Source of the DNA: Mycosarcoma maydis
Taxonomy: Eukaryota > Basidiomycota > Ustilaginomycetes > Ustilaginales
DNA length: 64,000 bases
Direction: 5' to 3'
Assembly: GCF_000328475.2 (NCBI RefSeq)
Contig: NC_026494.1
Coordinates: forward strand, 434,001-498,000
Positions 1 to 9,759 of the stretch are shown here, one piece after another. The notes under the pieces are model-generated. The model was not told where the DNA came from and made no database searches. It worked only from the letters and a program-made list of their open reading frames with translations. Position 1 is the stretch's first letter. Each line of letters starts with the position of its first letter. The position numbers and the translations under genes are program-made.

Positions 1-1328
1 TCGAGACCTGCATCAGCCTCACCGTACAGGCATGCGGCCACAAGCTCGTCTTGGGCCTCTTCGATTTGTTTGCCAAGCTCCTCGACTTCGTCCAGATCAA
101 TGCTGCTCTGAGCGGCACTCGACTTGGCAACTTCTTTGAGAATGTTTTCGTGGGTAAGGTTGCCCATCTTGACCAAGTTGGAGAGCTGGCGAAGACGATC
201 CTTCTGCTCAGCAGAGAGGGGGGTAGCGGCGGGGAAGGAAAACTCATCGGGTTCGTCGTCGTTGAGGTCTGCGTTTGCATGCGACTCCGCCTCAATGCCT
301 TGTTGGAGTTCCTGCAGACCGTCGCGCATAAGATCGACGCGGTTGTTCCAGCTGCGCTTGCTTGCTTCCAGGTTGGATTTGCTGAGACCTTTGATGTGAA
401 CCTTTGTGCGGACGCCGTTAGGGCCGACCGAGGTGACGGTGCGTGCGGTACCGTCGGCGTTTCTCTCGCCAACGTACTTGGCACATGTCTCCCAGACAAG
501 GTTGTTAGCTGCAAGAGTGCGCTTGCGGAGATCGGCGACGTCATTGTTGGCGCTGACAGAGAGCGAATTGAGCTTTTTGTTAACCCCGGCGATATAACCG
601 TCGGCGCGGTCACGAGCCTGGGATGCATGCTCGAGCGCCTTTCTTGCGCGATCGTCGAGGAGAGAGTGAAGAAGATCTGCCATGGAGCCAAGTACATCTT
701 CTACAGCGGAGCGGATCTCGCGGGCGAAAGAGTTACCGAGAGAATACTCGAGCTTCTTTTCGAGATCATCGCGCTGCGAAGGTGGCAAGCCGAGCTGCTC
801 GGCCGACATAAGCTGACCGCCCATCTCATTTGCGAGCTGTTCGAGTTTGTGCCTTTCTGCGATCTGAGCGGGGTCACTGTGGTCGGATTTAGGCCGCTGC
901 TGGAAGACTTGACGGTCCTTCCATGCTTTCTTTGCGATGAAGATGATCTTGGGGAGCAGATCAGAGCCGAGTGAAACGATCTGCGCCTGAGCTGCTTCAA
1001 GTGATTTTGCGTCGAGGCCTGACACGGGCGACAGAGCAGACGAAGCTTGCGCTGCTGTCGACTTGGCGCTGGGCTTGAGCGCGAGAGCAAGGTTGGTGGT
1101 GTGTTTCTGAACAAGGACGAGGAGCTGTGTGAGATCGGATACGATCTGAGAAGAAAGCTTTTCCGCTGTGGGCGGTAACGATGTGGAGGGCGATGCTGAC
1201 TGATTATCGGCTGGAAGAATGGTGGGCTGAACCGGTTCACGCAACGACTGGATCGAAGAAGCGCAAATGATTGAGATGCGGAGCAAGGAGGACTGAAGCT
1301 CTCTTTCGGCGGCTTGATCGGTCGTCAT
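1..1328 (-). CDS. GCIP / cyclin-D1-binding-protein-like helical protein (3' end outside window)
   Basis: The open frame starts at the ATG at 1328 (MTTDQAAEREL) and runs leftward off the window without a stop, giving about 442 codons. The visible protein is almost entirely helical. It has a region around residues 60-110 rich in Leu/Ala, the segment IIFIAKKAWKDRQVFQQ, an EVLGSMADLLHSLLDD-type pattern (written here AVEDVLGSMADLLHSL), and LAANNLVWETCAKY near residue 290. The layout and the VWE-C segment resemble the GCIP family (Grap2/cyclin-D-interacting protein, human CCNDBP1), but that is judgement by eye. Human CCNDBP1 binds cyclin D1. Fungal members have no well-established role that I know. 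The C-terminal end is missing, so total length is unknown. The upstream side is a repeat-rich gap and the next gene diverges. Confidence 0.55.
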   Translation of the reverse strand, partial: MTTDQAAERELQSSLLRISIICASSIQSLREPVQPTILPADNQSASPSTSLPPTAEKLSSQIVSDLTQLLVLVQKHTTNLALALKPSAKSTAAQASSALSPVSGLDAKSLEAAQAQIVSLGSDLLPKIIFIAKKAWKDRQVFQQRPKSDHSDPAQIAERHKLEQLANEMGGQLMSAEQLGLPPSQRDDLEKKLEYSLGNSFAREIRSAVEDVLGSMADLLHSLLDDRARKALEHASQARDRADGYIAGVNKKLNSLSVSANNDVADLRKRTLAANNLVWETCAKYVGERNADGTARTVTSVGPNGVRTKVHIKGLSKSNLEASKRSWNNRVDLMRDGLQELQQGIEAESHANADLNDDEPDEFSFPAATPLSAEQKDRLRQLSNLVKMGNLTHENILKEVAKSSAAQSSIDLDEVEELGKQIEEAQDELVAACLYGEADAGL

Positions 1329-1650
1329 CGTGCCGAGTAGATAACGTGTCGTCGAGCTTGAAGCGGGTGCAAAAGGTAGCTAGCTGTAGGACGGTATGCA
1401 AAGCAGATCTGAATTTGAGAGAATCCGAAAAGGAGCAAGGGGGAAGGTAAGGATGGCGGTGGTGGCAAAGAAAGAGAGAAGCAACAAGCAGGAAAGCTAA
1501 AGAGGTTAGAGCTAGGTCCAGACAGCCATAGCAGCCGTGATGATAGCAAAGAGCATGGCAGCGTGACCAATCTCGAGAGAGACAGGTACAGGGTCCGGTC
1601 CTCGCGTCTACGTCGACGATCTGTCCTTTTTCTCTCTGTCCGCTGTACCG

Positions 1651-1706
1651 ATTCGTGATTCGTGATTCGTGATTCGTGATTCGTGATTCGTGATTCGTGA
1701 TTCGTG
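1651..1706 (+). repeat. (ATTCGTG)x8 perfect tandem array
   Basis: Eight uninterrupted copies of the 7-bp unit ATTCGTG occupy 56 bp. The reverse-strand ORF that passes through it shows the artefact peptide NHESRIT repeated, the expected product of a 7-bp repeat read in triplets. Confidence 0.98.
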
Positions 1707-2253
1707 AGTTTGCGAGCCAAACTCGTGACTATTTTTCGGCGTCCATCGCGTGTCTTTCTTTGCGTCCGAGCCAGCTTGGCTATCCGAGGTGCGATCGAAG
1801 ACTACGTTGGCAGCGACTTACAAATAGAGGCTCACGTTGTACAATAGCTTGCTTTGCAGCAGAGCAGACTCAGGACGTGGCAGAGTGGTGGGTGCGGATT
1901 GCAAGATGGGCGCGATGGATAGCTGCCAGATCGGTCACTTTAACCACACACGTTGGCTCGTTGATGCTCAGCCTTTTACTGCTCCGGACGAATTCCTTGA
2001 CTCCTCGGGTCGAGTCCGGAACTGAACGACTTGGAGACAAACAGGATACTGTACGTTGTAACTACTACGGTATGGCTAGCTCAAGCGCAACAAGCACCCT
2101 TAGTTGCAGCAATCAAGAAGTGTGAGTGGTAACATGGAGGAATCGTGGATCGAAAAGTCACTCGAGTTATGGCACATCGCGGCTATTTGCGGCGCTCGTT
2201 TCTGACAGCTTTGCGCCACCCCGAGCTAAGCTTGGTTTTCCGTAGCAAAGCAA

Positions 2254-2300
2254 AATCACGAATCACGAATCACGAATCACGAATCACGAATCACGAATCA
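2254..2300 (-). repeat. (CACGAAT)x6 tandem array, same family in inverse orientation
   Basis: Six copies of AATCACG plus a partial one. This is the reverse complement of the ATTCGTG unit at 1651-1706, so the two arrays in this gap face each other. A further palindromic cluster follows at about 2318-2335 (CACGTGATTCGTGATTC). Confidence 0.97.
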
Positions 2301-2800
2301 GTCTCGGATATTCACAATCACGTGATTCGTGATTCTACCAAAAGCATCAAAACGTAAATCCTAGTCACGAGGCTGTGAGTTACGAGTGACAGGGTGTTGC
2401 TGAGCCGGCTTTCACTCACGATTGGCTCGACGTAACATCAAATCAAATATTCGTGATTCACGATTCGTGATTTCGTGTGAGTCAGGTTAGCGCGTGCAGC
2501 GCCAGCAAGCGGTGCCAAGCGGGGCTGTGCAACTACAGTCGTGAGTCACGAGTAGCTCTTCACGCTTGACTCGTTTTCGGCAGCAGTCGTGAGTTGCGGG
2601 TGGCGGTGACGCATCGGCGCAGCTAAACCTCCACTTGGAGACGCATGCTAACTTGGCCATGTTGGTAGCCTTGACGATTTTCGTACATGGTCAGTTGTGA
2701 GCAGTGGCTTTGGTTCAGAGATGCTCTAGACCTCGCTCAACTTTGACACACTCCTACCTCATCCTTCCACATCACCTCACACCGATTTGCTGTTCACGCC

Positions 2801-3682
2801 ATGTCATCCCATAAGCCAGAACAACCATCTGATGCGCCGCCCACTTACGAGCAAGCGAGTGGCTCGTCTCGACCCTCTGCGTCTGCCACCACTGCTGCTT
2901 CGGGCTCTAACCACCTCAGTGTTCCTCAACAGCAAGAAGCAGCCGTACGAAAGTCGATGGAAGATATGCTGCGACCGCTTCCCAAAGGGTGGATTCGTCA
3001 GTACGATCCTTCGACTCACCACAACTTCTTCGTCGATACCCTCGCCAAGCCACCTCGGTCCATCTGGGTGCATCCATTTGACGATGAGCAGTACCAGAGC
3101 GAACATCCGGCTGAAGTCAAGAACGAACGCGAGAGGATCGAGCGCGAGAACATGCTTCAAGCCGACACCGATGACGACGACGATTGTCCACCATCCTCGA
3201 GCAAGCATCGTTCCACCGCAACCACGTCGGGTGCTGGTGCAGGTACTGGCGCTGGCTCAGTTGGTGCTCAGCCAAAGGGGATGAAAAAGTTGGGTCGAAC
3301 GCTCAAAGACAAGCTCACCAACACCACCCACGCTGAGCGGGAGGCCAAACGCGAAGCGCAGCGCCAAGCTGAACAACGCGCTTACCAGCAACACCAGGCG
3401 ATTCGTCAAGCGCTCATTACAGCCACCAGAACAGGCCAACCTCAACTCGTGGGAAGAGACAAGCAAGGTCGCGAAATTTTTGCCCAACCTCCGCCCCCCG
3501 GCGCTTACGGCTACGGTGCAACGTTGGGTTATGGTCCGTATCAAACTTTCGACGGTCCATACGGTGCCTACGGTCCTTATTCCAGGCCGATGGGCCCGTA
3601 CAGTAGACCGTACGGTGGCACGGGCCTCCCAATTATAGGCGGTCTGGCCGGCGGTATGCTGTTAGGTGGACTTTTGTTCTAG
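2801..3682 (+). CDS. WW-domain protein with Gly/Tyr-rich tail
   Basis: 293 residues. A WW domain spans about residues 60-93 (LPKGWIRQYDP...SIWVHP), with the two signature tryptophans at about 64 and 89 and the terminal Pro near 92. A PPTY sequence at residues 13-16 is itself a WW ligand of the PPxY class, so self-binding or recruitment by a NEDD4/Rsp5-type ligase is possible. After the WW domain comes a charged stretch with an Asp run, a basic and Gln-rich helical stretch (about 165-215), then a Tyr/Gly/Pro-rich segment and a hydrophobic glycine-rich C terminus ending GGLLF. The plan resembles yeast Wwm1 and similar fungal proteins whose biochemical role is poorly defined. The start at 2801 is the first ATG after a pyrimidine-rich leader. 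Tail-to-tail with THS1. Confidence 0.85.
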   Translation: MSSHKPEQPSDAPPTYEQASGSSRPSASATTAASGSNHLSVPQQQEAAVRKSMEDMLRPLPKGWIRQYDPSTHHNFFVDTLAKPPRSIWVHPFDDEQYQSEHPAEVKNERERIERENMLQADTDDDDDCPPSSSKHRSTATTSGAGAGTGAGSVGAQPKGMKKLGRTLKDKLTNTTHAEREAKREAQRQAEQRAYQQHQAIRQALITATRTGQPQLVGRDKQGREIFAQPPPPGAYGYGATLGYGPYQTFDGPYGAYGPYSRPMGPYSRPYGGTGLPIIGGLAGGMLLGGLLF

Positions 3683-3914
3683 CAGCATCTTGTGATTTTG
3701 TAAATACCATTGATTCGGTCCGCCTCGATCCACGTATACTCGTCATGATATCTTACGCCATTTGTGATTATCTTTGAAGTTTTTTTCGTATAAAAAACTG
3801 GACGACGGTCGGCACAGTCGTGAGTCTTGCAGTGGGTGTGATTCGTACTTGTGAGTGTACATAGAGCGTGTAAATTTGAGGATCAAGATTCCGAGCTGAT
3901 ACCAACAAGACTAC

Positions 3915-6194
3915 TCAAACCAGCTTGTTTTGCAGCCTGCGCTGCGACTTGAGCGCTTTGAGCAGAGTGATGGTCTTGTCAAGATCCATAGTCTCTGCCT
4001 TACCCTTCTGATTGACATCGTCGCGGTTTCGAATGTTGACGCTATTGGTCTGCATCTCCTCGTGGCCTACGACAAAGACAAAGTTGTACTGGGCGATTTC
4101 ACCGTTCCTGATCTTCTTGGGCAAGGTGTTGTCGCTCAGATCGACGTCGGCAAAGAAGCCTTGATCCCAGAGACGCTGTTGGACGCTCTTGGCGTAATCA
4201 AAGACCGTGTTGGTGACGGGGACCACCAGAAGTTGACGCGGGCTGAGCCAGAACGGCCATTTGCCCGCAAAGTGCTCGGTGAGGATCGCGATGAATCGTT
4301 CCAGAGAACCGACGACTGCACGGTGAATCATAACAGGACGCTCGGCTTGCGTCTCTCCACCTTGCGAAACGGCGGTGCGGTACTCGAGCTTAAACTGCTG
4401 CGGCAACTGGAAGTCGAGCTGGATCGTGGCGCACTGGAAGTGGCGGCGCATCGCATCCGAGATGGTAATGTCAATCTTGGGTCCGTAGAACGCACCATCG
4501 CCAGGATTCAGCTCCCACTTGCCCGGCACAAACTTGTCGAGCGCCGCACCGAGACGTGCCTCGGCCGCATTCCACGTTTCGATATCGCCGAGGAACTTTT
4601 CGGGACGCGTCGAGAGTTCCAACTTGAACTCAAAGCCAAATAGGCCGTAGACGCGCTCGAGAAAGTCGAAGCAGCCCGCCATCTCTTGCTCGATTTGGCT
4701 CGACATGCAGAAGATGTGCGCGTCGTCCTGACAGAATCGTCGCACACGCGTGAGACCGCTCAGCGCACCCGACGCTTCGTTTCGGTGAATCACACCAAAG
4801 TCGGCCAGTCGCAACGGCAGCTCCTTGTACGATCGATCGCGCGAAGCAAACATGAGACAGTGACCGGGGCAGTTCATGGGCTTGAGTGCAAACTGCTCCT
4901 TGTCGACGCCGAGCACAAACATGTCGTCCTTGTAGTTCTGCCAGTGACCCGATGTCTGCCAGAGCTTCGAGTTGTACATGTTGGGCGTCACCACTTCGTC
5001 AAAGCCGCGCTGGCGGTATTCGGATTTGAGAAACTCTTGCAGCGTGTTGTAGATGCGAGCGCCGTGCGGCAGCCAGAAGCACGAACCGGGCGAGAGCTCG
5101 TGAAACATGAAGAGCTCCTGCTCCTTGCCAATCTTGCGGTGGTCGCGCTTGGCTGCTTCAAGGAGGAATTGCTTGTACTCGGACATTTGCTTTGCATCGG
5201 GAAACGAGATACCGTACAGACGCTGCAGCGAGTCATTGTTCTGATCACCGAGGAAGTACGAGGCCGAGTTCTTGAGCACCGTCATAGCCTTGATACGGCC
5301 AGTGTGCGGGATGTGAGGGCCAACACAAAGGTCAATCATGGGACCACAGCGGTAGACGGTGGTCGAGGTGCCGTCGGGAATTTTCGACTGGATAATGTGC
5401 TGCTTGTATTTGTTGTAGTTGAACATCTCGAGCAGCTGCTCTTTCGAGACGACGAGACGCTCAAACTTTTGCTTTTCTTTGGTGGCGTTCTTGATCAGCG
5501 TCTCGAGCGCGCCAAAGTCGGACTGGGAGATCATGCGCTCTCCCGAGTCGCCCATGGCCATCTCGTAGAAGAAGCCCTCTTCGGTGGGAGGACCGATGCA
5601 GAGGTGGCATCCGTAGTGCTTCTCGCAAGCTTCACCAAGCACGTGCGCCGACGAATGCCAAAAGACACGTTTACCCTCAGGCGAGTCAAAGTCGAACAGC
5701 TCGAGCTTGCAGTCGGCCTCCAACGGACGTTCAAGATCCCAGAGATTGTCGTCTACCTTGGAGATGACGATGCGCTCGGACAAGGACTTGGAGATCTGCT
5801 TGGCAATGTCCATCGGCGAGGTCTCGTAGCAAATGCCCTGGCGGGTGGAGCCGTCGGGCATGGTGACGGTGATGGGCTGACGAGGCATTGCGGCGATTTG
5901 AGCATCCTGCTCGGCCTTGAGCTTTTCAAACATGGCGATACGGTGGTCAAAGTAGGCGGGCTTGGGAGTGAACTCGAGGGGAGCCTTGGGTGCACCGTCT
6001 ACATTGTCCTTTTTTGCCTTTGGCTTCTTTTCGCCCTTTTGCTGTTGTTGTTGTTGCTGCTGTTTCTGTGACTTTGGCTGCTTTTTCTCGGACTGTTGGT
6101 TGAGGTCGACCTTCTGAGCGGCATCGGTGAGGTTCTGCAGCGGGTCTCGGGGCTCTGCCGACGAAGATACGACTTGAGGTGCTGACGACGACAT
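3915..6194 (-). CDS. THS1: Threonyl-tRNA synthetase, cytosolic
   Basis: 759 residues, close to yeast Ths1. The enzyme charges tRNA-Thr with threonine in the cytosol. After a Gln/Lys-rich N-terminal extension (about 30-65) come a TGS domain (about 105-170), the editing/second additional domain with the [10 protein letters not shown] motif (HxxxH), then the class II catalytic core. Visible core elements are [10 protein letters not shown] (zinc-ligand Cys and substrate pocket), [18 protein letters not shown] (motif 2) and [14 protein letters not shown] (motif 3). A C-terminal anticodon-binding domain ends QRRLQNKLV. The 3' end is convergent with the WW gene and 232 bp away. The 5' side carries a long hexanucleotide repeat beginning 101 bp upstream of the ATG. 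No mitochondrial presequence is evident at this start. Confidence 0.97.
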   Translation of the reverse strand: MSSSAPQVVSSSAEPRDPLQNLTDAAQKVDLNQQSEKKQPKSQKQQQQQQQQKGEKKPKAKKDNVDGAPKAPLEFTPKPAYFDHRIAMFEKLKAEQDAQIAAMPRQPITVTMPDGSTRQGICYETSPMDIAKQISKSLSERIVISKVDDNLWDLERPLEADCKLELFDFDSPEGKRVFWHSSAHVLGEACEKHYGCHLCIGPPTEEGFFYEMAMGDSGERMISQSDFGALETLIKNATKEKQKFERLVVSKEQLLEMFNYNKYKQHIIQSKIPDGTSTTVYRCGPMIDLCVGPHIPHTGRIKAMTVLKNSASYFLGDQNNDSLQRLYGISFPDAKQMSEYKQFLLEAAKRDHRKIGKEQELFMFHELSPGSCFWLPHGARIYNTLQEFLKSEYRQRGFDEVVTPNMYNSKLWQTSGHWQNYKDDMFVLGVDKEQFALKPMNCPGHCLMFASRDRSYKELPLRLADFGVIHRNEASGALSGLTRVRRFCQDDAHIFCMSSQIEQEMAGCFDFLERVYGLFGFEFKLELSTRPEKFLGDIETWNAAEARLGAALDKFVPGKWELNPGDGAFYGPKIDITISDAMRRHFQCATIQLDFQLPQQFKLEYRTAVSQGGETQAERPVMIHRAVVGSLERFIAILTEHFAGKWPFWLSPRQLLVVPVTNTVFDYAKSVQQRLWDQGFFADVDLSDNTLPKKIRNGEIAQYNFVFVVGHEEMQTNSVNIRNRDDVNQKGKAETMDLDKTITLLKALKSQRRLQNKLV

Positions 6195-6996
6195 GATTGC
6201 GGTTGTGTCAAGGTGAGAGAGAAGAGGAGAGATACGAGTCGTCTTTCCCCTGCTCTATCTTGCTTAGGTGTCGAATATGGCAATGAGGCAAGAGCAAGAA
6301 CAAGAACAAGAACAAGAACAAGAACAAGAACAAGAACAAGAACAAGAACAAGAACAAGAACAAGAACAAGAACAAGAGAAGGTCAGAGCGGCTTCGAGTC
6401 AGACACGAGACTCACAGACTTGGCTCAGCTTGAGTGACACTCGTAACTCTGTCGTGCGGTGCCATGCTGCGGTGTGCTGTACCGAAAATGTGAACAGCAC
6501 GTCCGACATCCACCGTGAACTTGGATTTCGATTTTTCTAAAATTCTTTTTATTCGTGATTGATACTCGTGACTCAGACTCGTAACTCGTGACTGTGTTTC
6601 CAGTAAAAGTCTTCTCTTCTCTCGCACGTGACTGTGCTTCCGTCGAGTGAGAGGCGCAAAAACAGCAACCGCACCACACCGCACCAAACCCACAACACCC
6701 GACGCAAGGTGCACGACCCGTAACCATTCACGATTCGTGATTTGTGATCCACGATTTCTGAATCATCACCCGCTGGCTCGCTCGCTACCCTGATATCACA
6801 ACCCTCACATCCGGGAGTCGGGAGTGCAATTCTCACCTCGTATCTTCCAGGCGGTTTGTCAACGGTGCGCGTTGTTGGCTTGTCTCTCCAATCACGGCCA
6901 CCATCATCTCCACAAGCCAAGGTCGCGTCTTTCTACTCGACCACTACCACCATCATCCAGCACATCTGCCCTTCACATTGATTCGTCCTCGTAAAC
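6195..6996. other. Divergent promoter region THS1 / INO80F-like
   Basis: No gene is seen. It contains the CAAGAA repeat at 6295-6372 and dispersed TCGTGA-type heptamers (about 6553-6600 and 6723-6760) in both orientations, then a pyrimidine-rich stretch before 6997. Confidence 0.7.
6295..6372. repeat. (CAAGAA)x13 hexanucleotide microsatellite
   Basis: Thirteen perfect CAAGAA units. On the THS1 sense strand this reads TTCTTG, a polypyrimidine-rich tract about 100-180 bp upstream of the start codon, so it lies in the promoter or 5' leader. Confidence 0.97.
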
Positions 6997-7839
6997 ATGT
7001 CCGCTCCAACACCGGCCACACAGCCGGTCAAGACCAAATCCAAAGCCTACTCTTCCACCGTGGCCATCCAAGGCGATGCAGCCAAGTACCGTCTGAAATA
7101 CAAGGAGCTCAAGAAAAAGGTGCGCGAGATCGAAGTGGAAAACGACAAACTGCATCTCAAGACGCTCGGCATCAAGCGCAGCATCCAACGCATGCGGCTC
7201 GAGCGCGCCATCCTATACGAACGGCTCGAGGCCGAATCTCAGGCCACGCCTGGTGTGGCAGCGTATCCGCCTATGCCTACGCAGCACTACGATATCGAGG
7301 CGCGTCACGACGATTCGTACGCTGCTGCTGCTGGCGGTGGCGGTGGCGGCGGCGGCGTTTCGTCGTCGAGCGCAGCGAGAGTTGGCGCTGACGAGTATCC
7401 CGCTTACGCCGGTTCCAGTGGTGGTGGCGACAGAAGTAGCGCATATCGTCATCCGCAACCCGCTCCTGCTGCAGCCACTTCCAGAACACCGTACTCTTCC
7501 GCCTATGACGACTATCCACCACCACCTCCTCGGTCGCATCCCAACCCAGCACCATCCGCGCACGCACGCCCATACGCCACATCGTCATCCTACGACTCAC
7601 GACATCAATCTCCTCAACCTCCTCCGCTTCCCGCTTCATCCAGCGGCGAGCGCGCAGAACGCCTCCGGCAGTACACAGAGAGTACCAGCCCTGAACCCGT
7701 TTCCGCCTCTCGGCGCGACGCGCGTGGCACCAGCCCACCCCTTACCGCACGCTCGCCAGTTGTTGTCGGCGCAGCCGAACCTCCGCTCCCCCCCGCCGCT
7801 CGCTCCAACATCAAAGTCACGCTTCGTCGCGGCGCCTAA
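6997..7839 (+). CDS. INO80 complex subunit F / TFPT-like coiled-coil protein
   Basis: 280 residues. Residues about 26-75 form one long charged helix (KYRLKYKELKKKVREIEVEN, then IKRSIQRMRLERAILYERLE). The spacing of REIE, a central Asn and the R-x-x-RLERxxLxxRL ending matches the conserved helix of TFPT/INO80F, a chromatin-remodelling INO80 subunit. The remainder is low complexity: a Gly run near residue 112-118, Pro/Ser/His-rich sequence and a short basic C terminus (SNIKVTLRRGA). The N-terminal helix is the only part likely to be conserved. The assignment rests on pattern similarity, so a generic nuclear coiled-coil protein is the alternative. It is convergent with PTPA (144 bp). Confidence 0.6.
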   Translation: MSAPTPATQPVKTKSKAYSSTVAIQGDAAKYRLKYKELKKKVREIEVENDKLHLKTLGIKRSIQRMRLERAILYERLEAESQATPGVAAYPPMPTQHYDIEARHDDSYAAAAGGGGGGGGVSSSSAARVGADEYPAYAGSSGGGDRSSAYRHPQPAPAAATSRTPYSSAYDDYPPPPPRSHPNPAPSAHARPYATSSSYDSRHQSPQPPPLPASSSGERAERLRQYTESTSPEPVSASRRDARGTSPPLTARSPVVVGAAEPPLPPAARSNIKVTLRRGA

Positions 7840-7983
7840 TCGCGCACACGCTCATCTCGCCATCTTGTATTTTAGCATGTCATGCTTTCTGTGTTCACTT
7901 TACGAATCAGTCGTGTCCGGTTTTCACACGCACAAACAATTCATTCTGTGCATTCGGCTGTTTGAGCTGCGTGAACGGTTAGA

Positions 7984-9447
7984 TCATTCGGGTTTCGGTG
8001 CGGGACGTGTGGAGGCTGCAAGTGGAGGAACGGAGGGTGTTGTCGAGGGTCGGGACGGGGTGCTTCGGGGTGGCAGACGTAGGGGATGGTCGAAGCTGTC
8101 AGGTGTCGCGGGAGGTCGCGTGATTCTGGGCGTGGGTACGCCCATACTGGTCATGTTTCCCTGGATGCCCCCTAACGGCAGGTGGCGACGCGCAGCGACG
8201 GGGGCGCTCGGCGTGGCTAGACGCGGCAGCTCACTGTGCGCCTGATGTGTCCAAACCCAGCCTACGCCGCCAAAAGCAAAATGCTGGACGACGACCTTCT
8301 TGGCCAGACACTCGGCGGCGTACATCTTGAGCATGCCAAAGTACACCTTGAGCCAATTGGGGACGCTGGAGGCGATATCGTTGAGCAGCGGAGAGTGTTC
8401 GTGGAACGGGCCGCGCTTGAGCACGTGAATGCGGAGGAGCGAGCTGAGGTACAGATTGGGTAGTGGCACCTCGACTTGGGTGCCGACAAGGGACGACGCG
8501 GGCAGAACGAGCGTCGTCGAGATCAGAGATGCTGGGTCTGTCCGCGTTGCCAGTTGGGTTTGCAGAATGCTGGCATGCGATGAGGCGCCAATCACCTGGT
8601 TGGGTCGCAACCCACTTTGCCGACGCAGTTGAGCCGCTCCGATCACGTACGGTAGAAACTGAAAGTCGTCTAAGCCCCATACGCCGTGCGAACCGGCGGG
8701 CTCCAGGCCATACCGATCCTGTAACTTCCACACTACCATCAGATATAATGGGAAAATGTCCAGGCCTATCCTCTCCTCCACCTGTATATCTGCCAGAGTC
8801 TCGTCCTGCTCTTGTTCTTCCGAGGCATCAAAGAATCCCAGCCGATACAGAAAGCATAGCCACGCAAAAAACGCGAGCTCATGTCCAGACCCGTAGTCGA
8901 TGCGCGTGAAGCTGCCGAACGAATCCAATAGATACACTCTCAGCTCGACTGCAAAAGCGTGCAGGCGAGATGGCAGGAGATCGCTCAAGAGCGAATCGAT
9001 GCGCTCTTCCAAACGAGCGCCCCAATCACGAAATGCTAGGTTACCGAAACGTTGCGGTTTCTCGTGTGGTTCGATCTCTTGTGTCCACGAATCGAGCTCC
9101 CACAGCAACGAGACCAGTTTATCCACCGGTGTAACCGGAGCGTCCGTGGAGCGAGTGGGCAGACGCGTTGGTTTGCCGACGCAAGCCTCGCAGACGCGCT
9201 GTAGGAACAAGGTGTAGATCGAGTAGGCGGCCGATGCCTTCCATGCCTCAACATCGGTCTCGGACGTGATCTTCTTGACGGGCGTGACGATGCTGTTGAG
9301 TGTCGAGGCAGAGACGCGGATGCGCGGCAGCGCGCAAAGCGACTGCGAGTCGAGAGTGGCGGTGGTGGACGACGAGGCAGCGGGCGAAGATGTAGTGGGC
9401 GTCGCAGCTGCTTGCGTCCGCCGTAGCGCGGGTGGGATCATCGGCAT
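7984..9447 (-). CDS. PTPA: Serine/threonine phosphatase 2A activator (PTPA; Rrd1/Rrd2 family)
   Basis: 487 residues from the ATG at 9447 (MPMIPPALRR). The frame stays open a little upstream but only with a TTG. Family landmarks are FGNLAFRDW (about residue 130), SFGSFTRIDYGSGHELAF (about 180), HGVWGLDDFQFLPYVIG (about 250) and the C-terminal core YFGMLKMYAAECLAKKVVVQHFAFGG (described in pieces; about 365-395). PTPA proteins are peptidyl-prolyl isomerase-like activators that prepare the PP2A catalytic subunit for metal loading, in cytosol and nucleus. Unusual parts are an insert of about 45 residues before the C-terminal core and a Pro/Ser/Thr-rich tail of roughly 90 residues. Both yeasts and smuts have two paralogues, and I cannot say which this is. 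Confidence 0.95.
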   Translation of the reverse strand: MPMIPPALRRTQAAATPTTSSPAASSSTTATLDSQSLCALPRIRVSASTLNSIVTPVKKITSETDVEAWKASAAYSIYTLFLQRVCEACVGKPTRLPTRSTDAPVTPVDKLVSLLWELDSWTQEIEPHEKPQRFGNLAFRDWGARLEERIDSLLSDLLPSRLHAFAVELRVYLLDSFGSFTRIDYGSGHELAFFAWLCFLYRLGFFDASEEQEQDETLADIQVEERIGLDIFPLYLMVVWKLQDRYGLEPAGSHGVWGLDDFQFLPYVIGAAQLRRQSGLRPNQVIGASSHASILQTQLATRTDPASLISTTLVLPASSLVGTQVEVPLPNLYLSSLLRIHVLKRGPFHEHSPLLNDIASSVPNWLKVYFGMLKMYAAECLAKKVVVQHFAFGGVGWVWTHQAHSELPRLATPSAPVAARRHLPLGGIQGNMTSMGVPTPRITRPPATPDSFDHPLRLPPRSTPSRPSTTPSVPPLAASTRPAPKPE

Positions 9448-9759
9448 GACGGCCACGTAGCGATGGCTTCGAACGACGTGGTTGTGTGCGAGAGACAAGC
9501 AACGCCAATCGTGAATATCCAGGTCAGGTCCGTGGCCAGTTCAGGGTCTTTCTTGCTAGTCACGACAGTACGTCCAACTGGTGACTGTGTTGGATTTTTC
9601 TCTGAGGTGGAGGTTGGCCAACTCAGCACGTTGAAACCAACCACGAACTCGAGCTGGCACGGTGACGCACTCACTCTCCAACATCTTCTGGATGCTTTCG
9701 TGTTTCACGTTTGTTCTTGATCAACATCAACCGCAGCCGCAGAGCAGCAGCGACGAACC
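9448..9759. other. Short divergent intergenic region PTPA / SAC3-like
   Basis: 312 bp between two head-to-head genes. No gene, tandem repeat or array seen. Upstream sequences of both genes must overlap here. Confidence 0.6.

Larger units (their letters stand above)
1329..2800. other. Gene-free divergent intergenic region with TCGTGA repeats
   Basis: This is the shared upstream region of the GCIP-like gene (minus) and the WW gene (plus). ORFs here have no recognisable protein features and some run through heptamer arrays. It holds two tandem arrays (1651-1706 and 2254-2300) plus many single copies in both orientations, for example near 2320-2335, 2450-2475 and 2540-2590. The last 120 bases before 2801 are pyrimidine-rich on the plus strand, as expected of a fungal promoter. 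Confidence 0.7.

Noticed and set aside
51..974. 307-codon plus-strand ORF and other long ORFs opposite the first gene
   Set aside because: Antisense shadow of the GCIP-like gene; lacks domain features, and high GC third positions make such shadows common here.
1697..2125. 142-codon ORF downstream of the first heptamer array
   Set aside because: Begins inside the repeat, no recognisable protein features.
4686..6071. 461-codon plus-strand ORF opposite THS1
   Set aside because: Antisense of a strongly conserved tRNA synthetase; its sequence follows the THS1 codon pattern, and its Leu run is the antisense of the Gln tract.
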